A DNA stretch of 64,000 nucleotides from assembly GCA_017502305.1 (NCBI GenBank), contig JAFVVG010000041.1, positions 1 through 64,000 of the forward strand, in the 5' to 3' direction. Source of the stretch: Clostridia bacterium (GTDB taxonomy: Bacteria; Bacillota; Clostridia; Christensenellales; Aristaeellaceae). A program made the translations under genes and the position numbers. The stretch's first letter is position 1, and each line of letters opens with the position of its first letter. The notes under the pieces are model-generated. The model made no database searches. It had not been told where the DNA came from and saw only the letters and a list, made by a program, of their open reading frames with translations. This document shows, piece by piece, positions 34,211-42,012 of this stretch.

Positions 34211-35530
34211 TTACATGCCGGGGAAGCGCATTCTCATGCGGCCCTTGCCCTTCATCTGGGTCATTTGCTTCATCATCTGCTTGGCCTGCTCAAACTGGCG
34301 GATGAGCTGGTTCACGTCCTGCACCGAGGTGCCGGAGCCCGCAGCGATGCGCTTGCGGCGGCTGGCATTGAGAATGCCGGGGTTGCGCCTTTCCCTGGGC
34401 GTCATGGAACGGATGATGGCCTCGGGCTTCTTCATGGCGTTCTCGTCCACGTCGATGTCCTTGCCGGACATGCCCGGGAGCATCTCGATCATGCTCTTCA
34501 GGCCCACCTTCTTCATGGACTGCATCTGCTCCAGGAAGTCCTCCAGGGTCAGGTCAGAGGTCTTGACCTTGCGGGCCAGCTTATCCACCTCATGCTCGTC
34601 GAAGGCTTCGCCGGCCTTCTCGATCAGGGTGAGCACGTCGCCCATGCCCAGGATGCGGCTGGCCATGCGGTCGGGGTGGAAGGGTTCGATATCGGTGAGC
34701 TTCTCGCCCACGCCGGAGAACTTGATGGGCTTGCCCGTCACCGCGCGCACGCTCAGCGCGGCGCCGCCGCGGGTGTCGCCGTCCAGCTTGGTAAGAATCA
34801 CGCCGTCGATGGCCAGCTTCTCGTTGAAGGACTGGGCCACGTTCACCGCGTCCTGGCCGGTCATGGCGTCCACCACCAGCAGGATCTCCTGGGGCTTGAC
34901 GGTTTCCTTGATGCGGGCCAGCTCGTCCATGAGCTCGGTATCGATATGCAGGCGACCGGCGGTATCGATGATCAGCACATCCCGCTGATAGTATCGGGCG
35001 TACTCGACAGCCTCTTGGGCGGTCTTCACCGGGTCTTGCGTGCCCTTCTCGAAAACAGGCACCTTCACCTGCTCGCCCACCACCTGCAGCTGCTTGATAG
35101 CGGCGGGGCGGTAGATATCGCAGGCAGCCAGCATGGGCTTTTTGCCCTGCTTGCTCAGGTAGCCGGCCAGCTTGGCGGCCATGGTGGTTTTACCTGCGCC
35201 CTGCAGGCCGCAGAGCATATAAACCGTCAGCGGGCTGGAGGACCAGGTCAGGCGGGCATTGGCGCCGCCCATAAGCTGGGTCATCTCCTCATTGACGATC
35301 TTGATGACCTGCTGTCCGGGGGTGAGGGAGGACAGGATTTCCTGGCCCACGCACCGCTCGGTGACCTTCTTGATAAAATCCTTGGCGACGGCATAGTTGA
35401 CGTCGGCCTCAAGGAGCGCCATGCGCACCTCGCGCATGCCTTCCTTGACGTTCTGCTCCGTCAGCTTGCCCTTGCCGGTCATTTTCCGCAGGGCGCCCTG
35501 GAGCTTTTCACTCAAGCCTTCAAAGGCCAT
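34211..35530 (-). CDS. ffh: signal recognition particle protein Ffh
   Basis: SRP GTPase for co-translational membrane targeting. 439 aa: N domain, G domain (GLQGAGKTT at ~108, DTAGRL at ~188, TKLDGDTRGG at ~245) and Met-rich M domain (~300-439) ending MRMRFPGM. Overlaps ylxM by 11 bases. Confidence 0.97.
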   Translation of the reverse strand: MAFEGLSEKLQGALRKMTGKGKLTEQNVKEGMREVRMALLEADVNYAVAKDFIKKVTERCVGQEILSSLTPGQQVIKIVNEEMTQLMGGANARLTWSSSPLTVYMLCGLQGAGKTTMAAKLAGYLSKQGKKPMLAACDIYRPAAIKQLQVVGEQVKVPVFEKGTQDPVKTAQEAVEYARYYQRDVLIIDTAGRLHIDTELMDELARIKETVKPQEILLVVDAMTGQDAVNVAQSFNEKLAIDGVILTKLDGDTRGGAALSVRAVTGKPIKFSGVGEKLTDIEPFHPDRMASRILGMGDVLTLIEKAGEAFDEHEVDKLARKVKTSDLTLEDFLEQMQSMKKVGLKSMIEMLPGMSGKDIDVDENAMKKPEAIIRSMTPRERRNPGILNASRRKRIAAGSGTSVQDVNQLIRQFEQAKQMMKQMTQMKGKGRMRMRFPGM

Positions 35531-35888
35531 TGCTTTCCTCCTGATCCAGCCGGATCAGCTCGTCCAGCAGCTGTTCCGCCTCGTCATAGCGCTGATGGCG
35601 CAGGGCATCGCGGCACTGTTCCAGCCCCTCGCCCATGCGGGTGAAGCGCCGGGCCATGCCCAGCTTCTCTTCCATGTCGAAAAGCTTGCCTGCCGCCCTG
35701 GTCAGCATATCGTGTACACCTTGCCGGCTGACGCCTGCCTCCTGGGCGATCTCCCCCAGGGACATATCCTCCTCGCAGTGAAGCTGGAGTACCAGGCGCT
35801 GCTTTTCCGTCAGCATGCCGCCATAGAACGCCGCGAGCCAGGCCAATTCGACCTTGCGACCGATCTCGTCATGCCCGTTGCTTTCCAT
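35520..35888 (-). CDS. ylxM: YlxM-like SRP-associated DNA-binding-type protein
   Basis: 122-aa helical protein with a sigma region 4-like HTH (LTEKQRLVLQLHCEEDMSLGE and EAGVSRQGVHDMLTRA, residues ~26-65). YlxM-family proteins sit before ffh and in streptococci modulate SRP function. First gene of the ffh-rpsP-khpA-rimM-trmD operon. Confidence 0.9.
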   Translation of the reverse strand: MESNGHDEIGRKVELAWLAAFYGGMLTEKQRLVLQLHCEEDMSLGEIAQEAGVSRQGVHDMLTRAAGKLFDMEEKLGMARRFTRMGEGLEQCRDALRHQRYDEAEQLLDELIRLDQEESNGL

Positions 35889-35932
35889 GCCAGCACCCTC
35901 CGCGTCAAGGTGTTTCGGTTGACACCTGAGCT

Positions 35933-35961
35933 ATTATATACGCAAAAAGGTGCGCTGTCAA
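35933..35961 (-). promoter_or_regulatory. consensus sigma-A promoter of the ylxM-ffh operon
   Basis: TTGACA (35961-35956), 17-base spacer, TATAAT (35938-35933). The -35 box is part of the 3' arm of the upstream terminator. A small hairpin GGTGT/ACACC follows in the leader (about 35926-35909). Confidence 0.85.
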
Positions 35962-35991
35962 GTGTTTTTTCTTGACAGCGCTCATCTTTTT
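35951..35991 (-). terminator. terminator of the SH3-protein gene
   Basis: 11-bp stem GCGCTGTCAAG with CTTGACAGCGC (35952-35962 and 35971-35981), flanked by T-rich tracts on both strands. It overlaps the next promoter. Confidence 0.8.
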
Positions 35992-37155
35992 TCAATATAT
36001 CACACCATGCTTCATGTTCAACAGCGTTGTGTACTCCGTCACGTCCTTCATGCGCACATAGCCGTAGGTGCCCTGCTCGTCCAGCTTCCAGGTGATGTCC
36101 TCCCTGGGCAGCACCACATGGTACCATCCGTCGCAGTCAGCGATGATATGCACGGCGGTACCGGCAGGCAGGGTTTGCTTCACCTGGCCACCCGGGGAAA
36201 GGTACAGGCTGGTGTCCGCGTTGCACTGGGCCACGGCAGGTGGGGTCATCATCTTTTCACCGCATATAACATAGTTGCCGCTCATCCAGCCTACTGTATC
36301 ACCAATACGCAGTTTGTACCATGGATGCTGGGTGCCGGGCGCAGCATCCAGTTTCTCCGCAACAGCCCCACGGTACACACCCAGGCTGCGGGATTTTCCC
36401 GTAGGTTTCTCCCTGAGATTCGCTCCTTGTGCATAATACGTATCAAGATTTGCCTCAATACGTTCCCATGCTTCTGCACCCATGGCCAGTTTTTCCAGAT
36501 TGCAGGGGAAATCATCCGCATCCAGAAGATCCAGCCTTGCAGGTTTCTCGGCGCAGAAATATGTCGTTTCGCCTGCCACGACCCCCTGCTCCATCCGCGA
36601 ATACTCATAACTATAGCCTGGGAAACCACTCATGACGCGGATGCCATTACCCTGTTCGTCCAGGTTTTCATAGGCGTATACATAACTGTAACCCTCATAG
36701 CCGCCTATGTAGAAAATCTCCTGTCCATATTCAACGGTTGGCCACACCATCATGACTCGTCCCTGATTGTCATACCTTGGCCGGGCGCTGATGGCAAAGC
36801 TTTCGGCGCCCCTCAAAAAGGTTTCCGTGGCCGCCCATACCTGCCAGCCCGATTCCGGCAGTTCCAGCCCTTCGATCAGCATTGTCACGCTCTGATGTTC
36901 CGCCGCCAGCAAAAGAAAGCGGCGATTCATCTGCTGTGTATCCTTGTATTGCTCTGTCACCATCACGCCCTGAACAGCCTTGTCTTCCGCAAAAGGCGTA
37001 CCAGCCAGGGCGGCTTTTGCCATTTCCGGCAAGGCGTTCCCAAAGGTTTCTACATAGTAGATCGGGTTATAGGGCGTATCCACCGTCCAGCTCTCTCCCC
37101 GGGCCGCCACAGCAGGCCACAGGAGCACCAGAAGAAGCACCACCAGTTTCTTCAT
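35992..37155 (-). CDS. exported SH3-domain protein
   Basis: 387 aa with a signal peptide (residues 1-20, VVLLLVLLWPAVAARG). The first ~230 residues have no motif I know. Two bacterial SH3-like segments follow (about 245-305, ANLREKPTGKSRSLGVYRG; and 320-375, SLYLSPGGQVKQTLPAGTAV), suggesting cell-wall or ligand binding outside the membrane. ATG 37155 has AGGTG at 6 bases; a GTG at 37164 is less likely. Confidence 0.7.
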   Translation of the reverse strand: MKKLVVLLLVLLWPAVAARGESWTVDTPYNPIYYVETFGNALPEMAKAALAGTPFAEDKAVQGVMVTEQYKDTQQMNRRFLLLAAEHQSVTMLIEGLELPESGWQVWAATETFLRGAESFAISARPRYDNQGRVMMVWPTVEYGQEIFYIGGYEGYSYVYAYENLDEQGNGIRVMSGFPGYSYEYSRMEQGVVAGETTYFCAEKPARLDLLDADDFPCNLEKLAMGAEAWERIEANLDTYYAQGANLREKPTGKSRSLGVYRGAVAEKLDAAPGTQHPWYKLRIGDTVGWMSGNYVICGEKMMTPPAVAQCNADTSLYLSPGGQVKQTLPAGTAVHIIADCDGWYHVVLPREDITWKLDEQGTYGYVRMKDVTEYTTLLNMKHGVIY

Positions 37156-37213
37156 TTTCTTCACCTCTTATCCATGCAACGGCCCAAACCAACATTTTCT
37201 TCCATTTATATGT

Positions 37214-37250
37214 AACAAAAAAATGTGGGCCATATGCACACGGCCCACAT
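37214..37250 (-). terminator. terminator of the peptidoglycan-binding protein gene
   Basis: ATGTGGGCC (37223-37231) and GGCCCACAT (37242-37250) form a 9-bp stem; seven T follow on the minus strand. Confidence 0.85.
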
Positions 37251-37271
37251 TCTCAATTCCGTATTATCTCA

Positions 37272-39221
37272 TCACCACGGCACCATTTCCCCGGTCAACT
37301 TCAGCCAATGGATGCGGATATCCCTGTTGTGCCGCGCGGCGTTCTTGGGATCGTTCTTCTGCACCTCGGTCATGGTGCGGGGGAAATGCACGCAGGTGTG
37401 GCCCTCAAAGCCGTTATCGCTCAGCCCGCCGGACAGGTGGGGCATGTTGGGCATGGAGGCAATGCACCAGGTGCCGTTGGCCAGGCGGATATACACCGGC
37501 TTTTCGTTCCAGGACCACTGGTTGCCCCAGACCTCATACATAATCTGGCTGTCCTCTTTGGTCAGGGGTTCGGAGTCGGCATGGTGCCCGGCCGAGTACA
37601 GGCGCATCTTCCACTGCTTGCCTGAAACAGGCTCGTACACCGTAAACTCTTTGTTCCGCTGGAGATAAGGCTTCACATCGTCATACCAATGCAGCAATTC
37701 CAGGTTGGCGCCGCCGGGGGCCACGCCCTTGGCCACATTGGAGGAAAGCTGCGTATCCATGGCCACGGCGCTGCCGCCGTAAAGCGTGGCCAGGGTGGTT
37801 TTGCCGGCCACGCCGTCCACCGGCAGGCCGTTGCGGCGCTGGAAGCACTCCACGGCCCACACGGTAGAATAATTGTAGACGATACCTTCCTCGCTGGACA
37901 CACCCACGGGGTAGTTCAGCTTGGCCAGGGCCTCCTGCAGCTGCTTGACCTCCGCGCCGGTGCTGCCCCGCTTGAGCTGCTTCCAGCCACCCTCGGGCTG
38001 TTCAGCGCTGGGCTGATCCACAGCGGGTTCGTCCACCTCTTCCTTTTCGGCAACCTCAGCGTCGTCGGAAAAAAGAATCTTGTAGGTTTTCGTTCCTGCC
38101 ACACCGTCGGCGGTAAGACCATGCTGCTTCTGGAAGGCAATGACCGCCTTTTCCGTGCCGGCGCCGAAGCCTCCATCCACCAGGCCCGTGTAGTAGCCCA
38201 GCTGCTTGAGACGCTTCTGCAGGGTCTCCACATCATCGCCGGTATCGTTGCGGCGCAGGGTACGGGCGGGGACATCGTCGTTCTTGTCATCCGGCACAGG
38301 GGTGATTACCGTGCTGCCGGCGGGTTTGGCATCATCGGAGAAGAGAATCTTGTAGGTCTTCGTGCCGGCCAGGCCATCGGCGGTCAGGCCGTGCTTGCTC
38401 TGGAAAGCCTTCACCGCGTTCATGCTGCCGGTGCCGTAGCTGCCGTCGATGGAGCCGGTGTAATACCCTAGCTCCTTCAGCCGCTTCTGCACGCTCTTCA
38501 CATCATCGCCCTGGCTGCCCTTACGCAGGGTGCGGGTGGGGATGGTATAGCCATTGTTACCCGCATCAGTGCTGGGCGGCGTCACCGTGGAGCCGCCGCT
38601 GTTTCCGTCATCGCCCGTATCGCCCTTGAGCTGGCTTTCGATCTTCAGCAGGGTTTTTTTGCCTGCCAGGCCGTCCGCCGTCAGGCCGTTGGCCTGCTGG
38701 AAGGCCACCACCGCCCGCTGGGTGCCGGTGCCGAACTTGCCGTCTGCGCTGCCGGCGGAGAACCCCAGGTCGTTCAGCGCCTTCTGCAGGAGCTTCACCC
38801 GGTCGCCCCGGGAGCCGTACTTCAGTGTTTCATAGTTTCCGCCGAAGTAGCTGTCCGCGCTGCCCGTAGAGCCACTGCCGGTATTCCCGGTGGAAGACGA
38901 ACCGCCCGTACCGCCGGTGCTGCCACCGCTCTCCGCCTGCTTGTACAGCAGCGTCAGCGTGGCGCTGCCGGCCAGGCCGTCCACCGTGAGGCCATTGTTC
39001 TGCTGGAACTGGCGCACCGCCTTCTCCGTGGTGGGGCCGAACTTGCCGTCGGTGCCGCCGGTGTTGTAGCCCAGAGACACCAGGGCTTTCTGCATTTTCA
39101 GCACATCGCTGCCGGAATCCCGGTAGCGCAACGTTTTATAACTGGCGGCAAAGGCGGAAACGCAAAAAGACACGAGCACCATCGCCAGGATGAGCCCGCG
39201 CCAGAAAATCCGCTTGTTCAT
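37272..39221 (-). CDS. secreted protein with five peptidoglycan-binding repeats
   Basis: 649 aa with a signal peptide (1-25). Five PG_binding_1 repeats lie at about 28-93, 128-195, 222-290, 305-375 and 405-480, each with LQ..L..LGYYTG..DG.FG..T..AV..FQ..NGL..DG.AG. Gly/Ser-rich linkers separate them. The C-terminal ~165 residues (with GHTCVHFPR near 610) look like a separate domain, perhaps a diverged wall enzyme; the Cys/His pair recalls L,D-transpeptidases, but I would not assign it. Confidence 0.8.
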   Translation of the reverse strand: MNKRIFWRGLILAMVLVSFCVSAFAASYKTLRYRDSGSDVLKMQKALVSLGYNTGGTDGKFGPTTEKAVRQFQQNNGLTVDGLAGSATLTLLYKQAESGGSTGGTGGSSSTGNTGSGSTGSADSYFGGNYETLKYGSRGDRVKLLQKALNDLGFSAGSADGKFGTGTQRAVVAFQQANGLTADGLAGKKTLLKIESQLKGDTGDDGNSGGSTVTPPSTDAGNNGYTIPTRTLRKGSQGDDVKSVQKRLKELGYYTGSIDGSYGTGSMNAVKAFQSKHGLTADGLAGTKTYKILFSDDAKPAGSTVITPVPDDKNDDVPARTLRRNDTGDDVETLQKRLKQLGYYTGLVDGGFGAGTEKAVIAFQKQHGLTADGVAGTKTYKILFSDDAEVAEKEEVDEPAVDQPSAEQPEGGWKQLKRGSTGAEVKQLQEALAKLNYPVGVSSEEGIVYNYSTVWAVECFQRRNGLPVDGVAGKTTLATLYGGSAVAMDTQLSSNVAKGVAPGGANLELLHWYDDVKPYLQRNKEFTVYEPVSGKQWKMRLYSAGHHADSEPLTKEDSQIMYEVWGNQWSWNEKPVYIRLANGTWCIASMPNMPHLSGGLSDNGFEGHTCVHFPRTMTEVQKNDPKNAARHNRDIRIHWLKLTGEMVPW

Positions 39222-39255
39222 GCCGTATACCTCCCATTGGTGTATTTCAATGTTC

Positions 39256-39284
39256 AGTATATCAGAATGTATATATTTTGTAAA
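39256..39284 (-). promoter_or_regulatory. sigma-A promoter of the peptidoglycan-binding protein gene
   Basis: TTTACA (39284-39279), 17-base AT-rich spacer, TATACT (39261-39256). Confidence 0.7.
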
Positions 39285-39301
39285 GTTTTATGACAAAGAT
39301 G

Positions 39302-39934
39302 TTACACAAACAAGTCCATCGGGTGATGAATCAATCTTTCCGCACCGGCAGAACGCAGCTCCTCCTCGTCACGGAAACCCCAGGTCACTCCCACGGGATG
39401 CATGCCGGCGTTGCGGGCGCAAATCATGTCCACATCCGTATCCCCCAGGTAGAGGAAATCCGCCGGGGCCGTCCCCAGTGCCTCCGCCATGGCCAGCGCG
39501 CCGGCGGGATCAGGCTTCACAGGCACGCCCTCCATCTGGCCCCGCACCGCAGCGAAGTCGATTCCCGGGAAGAAGTGCTCCACCACCCGGCAGGTGTCGG
39601 CGTGGGGCTTGTTGGAAAACACGCAGAGCTTCACGCCCCGCGCCTGCAGCGCTTGCAGCATTTCCGTCACGCCATCGTAGGGCGCCGTCCTGTCCAGGTT
39701 ATGCTCCTGGTAATAGGCCTGGTAGGTTTCCAGCACGCCCTCCACCAGTTCGGCCTGCTCCCCCACAGCCCGCTTCGCCAGCATCCTGGCGCCGCTGCCC
39801 ACCAGGTAGCGGTACTTCTCCACCGGATGTTCCGGCAGGCCGTGGATGCGCAGGGCCCGGTTCATGGCGAAGGCAATGTCCTCCAGGGTGTTGGTCAGGG
39901 TGCCGTCCAGGTCAAACAAAACTGCCTGATACAC
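39302..39934 (-). CDS. HAD-family phosphatase, phosphoglycolate phosphatase-like
   Basis: 210-aa HAD hydrolase. Motif I DLDGTLTNT (residues 8-16), motif II FSNKP (~105), Lys in VKPDP (~139), motif IV LGDTDVD (~163). The four-helix cap places it near Gph/PpaX. Substrate not certain. Divergent from the BofC-like gene. Confidence 0.85.
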   Translation of the reverse strand: MYQAVLFDLDGTLTNTLEDIAFAMNRALRIHGLPEHPVEKYRYLVGSGARMLAKRAVGEQAELVEGVLETYQAYYQEHNLDRTAPYDGVTEMLQALQARGVKLCVFSNKPHADTCRVVEHFFPGIDFAAVRGQMEGVPVKPDPAGALAMAEALGTAPADFLYLGDTDVDMICARNAGMHPVGVTWGFRDEEELRSAGAERLIHHPMDLFV

Positions 39935-40014
39935 AGCTCTTTCCCCTTTCTTCAGAATAAAACCTCCGCATTCAGGCAGAATAACCCATCATACCCGAAA
40001 AGGGAGGCAAAAAC

Positions 40015-40599
40015 ATGCAAAATCAAAACAAACAGCCGGGCAAGCCCCAGGTAACGGCGCTCATTGACCGGCGGCAGATCATCCTCGGCAGCCTGACGCT
40101 GCTTGCCATGGCGGTGCTGCTCATCGTGGGCCTGACGCCCCGTGACGCTTCCGCCCCGGAACCGGATACAGCCCAGGTGGGCGGCGAATCCGCCATCACC
40201 CTCGCCGCTGATTGCGCCCTGGTGCAGCACATCGCCTACGAGCCCTGCGGGCACCAGATCACCCGCCGGCAGGCCCTGCCCCCGGATCTGGCGGGCAAAA
40301 CCCGCGCCGACCTGGAGGCGGCCTATGCCGATTGGCAGGTCACCAGCTATGCCGCCGATGAGGTGGTCATGGCCCAGCGGCTTGCCATGTACTGTCCACA
40401 GCACATGGTGCTCATGCCCGATGACAGCGGTATGCTCTGCGTCTTTCAGAACAAATACGGCGACGCCCTGGCCCTGGTGGAGGAGCTGAACATCCCCCTC
40501 AGCGACCTGCCCGATTCCTATCAGGAAGAGCTGCGCCCCGGCAAGGGCTTCTCCACCCAGGAAGAGCTCGCCCAATGGCTTGAGGCCGCCGACAGCTGA
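40015..40599 (+). CDS. membrane-anchored BofC C-terminal-domain protein
   Basis: 194 aa: one N-terminal membrane helix (~20-40, QIILGSLTLLAMAVLLIVGL), then an extracytoplasmic part (~60-190) resembling the BofC C-terminal domain, with YGDALALVEELNIPLSDLP late in the chain. In Bacillus BofC restrains SpoIVB signalling in the forespore; the N-terminal half of BofC is not seen here, so the role is only suggested. Ribosome site AGGGAGG precedes the ATG. Confidence 0.65.
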   Translation: MQNQNKQPGKPQVTALIDRRQIILGSLTLLAMAVLLIVGLTPRDASAPEPDTAQVGGESAITLAADCALVQHIAYEPCGHQITRRQALPPDLAGKTRADLEAAYADWQVTSYAADEVVMAQRLAMYCPQHMVLMPDDSGMLCVFQNKYGDALALVEELNIPLSDLPDSYQEELRPGKGFSTQEELAQWLEAADS

Positions 40600-40784
40600 C
40601 CAGGGGCTCTGCCCCTGGTCCCCGGTCAGGGCGCTGCCCTGACAACCCGCTTAAGGGGTTTCACCCCTTAAGAATCCCATTCGGGGCAGGCAGGCGCTCA
40701 ACCGCCATGCAGGGGTCACGGCGCTCAACGGGAGCGCCGCGACGCGGGGGGTGCCGCGCTTCATTCTTACTTCATCATTCCTAA
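40600..40784. repeat. hairpin array III, between convergent genes
   Basis: CCAGGGGC/GCCCCTGG loop TCT (40600-40618); GTCAGGGC/GCCCTGAC loop GCT (40625-40643); CTTAAGGGGT/ACCCCTTAAG loop TTC (40650-40672), then AATCCCATTCGG; then the core element on the plus strand (40709-40750). Same module order as arrays I and IV with different but complementary stem bases. The first hairpin begins at the end of the BofC-like stop codon and could double as its terminator, though no T-run follows. Confidence 0.85.
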
Positions 40785-41999
40785 TTAAACTTCCAGCAGC
40801 CTGCCCATGATGTCCCGGCCTTCGGCCACCCACACGCCCTTTTCGGCGGTGGATTCATCCAGGCGGCTGGGGGTGCCGGGTTTGCGGCTGTCGTAGATGG
40901 CAAAGGGAACAGGCTTGCCATCGTGGGTGCGGGTAGAAAGCAGGGTCTTGTGGTCGGAGAGCATCAGGATGCGGAAGTCGCCCAGCTCCGGCAGCTTCTC
41001 CAGCAGGGGCTTCACCACTTCCTTGTCCAACAGGCGGATGGCCTCCAGCTTCTTGTCCAGGTGACCGGCGTGGGTCATCTCATCGGGCGCTTCCACATGG
41101 ATGGCGGCAAAGTCAGCGCCATCACGCAGGGCGTCCACGGCGGCCTGCACCTTGCCGGCGTAGTTGGTGTCCAGGTCGCCGTTGGCGCCGGGCACATGGG
41201 GATGGGGCAGACCCATCAGGGTAGCGATGCCCCACACCAGGGGCACAGCGCTGATCACCACGCCGGACTTGCCGTACTTCTGCCGGAAATTGGGCAGCAT
41301 CATGGCGCGGCCGGCGCCCCAGGGCCAGATCATGTTGGCGGGCAGCTGCCCACGGGCGATGCGTTCCTTGTTGACGGGATGGTCCTTCAGCACCTGATAG
41401 CTGACCTGCATGAGCTCCGTGATCTCAGCGGCGTAAGCGCCGGTGGGGTAATGCTTGCCCACGTCCTGCTCCAGCACGTTGTGGGGTTCGGTGGTGTGGA
41501 ACACGGCGTCCTCCGGCACATTGCCGAACACACCGATGTGCCGGAAGGTGCGGCTCACATGAATGTGCAGCTTCACCTTTTCCGCGGCCGCCTGGAAGCG
41601 GGAATCGGCAATCAGGTCGTTCATGAGGGTTTCGGCCTCGTCGCCATCGATGTTGCCGCCGTTGTGGCTGTGGATGATCAGCTCATCGCCGATTTCCTCC
41701 ACGGCGCACAGGTTCACACGCATGGAGACCTCTCCGGGCTACAGGGTCACGTCCACGCCGGCGGCCTCCAGCACGCTGCGGCCGGTGTAGCAATCCCGGG
41801 GATCGTTGCCGAAGATGTTCAGGATGGCGGTATCGCTGCCGGCGGGCACGCCAGCGGGTACCGTCTGGCACTGGCCCACCTCGCTGCCGGCCAGCACGCC
41901 CATATGGGGCAGGTCAAGGTATTCCAGGGGCGTTTTGCCCCCCAGCTCCGGGATGGCGTCATCGCTCATGCCGTCGCCGATAATCAGCACGTATTTCAT
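40785..41999 (-). pseudogene. apgM: archaeal-type phosphoglycerate mutase interrupted by in-frame TAG
   Basis: Cofactor-independent phosphoglycerate mutase of the ApgM type (2-PG/3-PG interconversion). From ATG 41999 (AAGGAGAGG upstream) 86 codons read MKYVLIIGDGMSDDAIPELG onward with the catalytic Ser region PAGSDTA (52-58). Codon 87 is TAG (41741-41739). The same frame continues PGEVS and then 312 residues (41723-40785) with metal-site parts such as HVEAPDEMTHAGH and LSDHKT. No frameshift is present. GGAGAGG lies 5 bases before ATG 41723, so the second part might be re-initiated. Either a nonsense mutation or a sequencing error, or a split enzyme. Confidence 0.8.
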
Positions 42000-42012
42000 C
42001 TTTATCCTCTCC

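Noticed and set aside
37272..37770. Certain L,D-transpeptidase domain at the end of the peptidoglycan-binding protein
   Set aside because: A Cys and His pair is present (GHTCVHF) but the full YkuD motif is not convincing.
41739..41741. TAG recoded as an amino acid in this genome
   Set aside because: dinB ends in TAG (52819-52821) followed directly by the ribosome site of the next gene, so TAG works as a stop here; no pyrrolysine genes are seen.
41700..41750. Frameshift in apgM
   Set aside because: The two parts are in the same reading frame with five sense codons between the TAG and the internal ATG.
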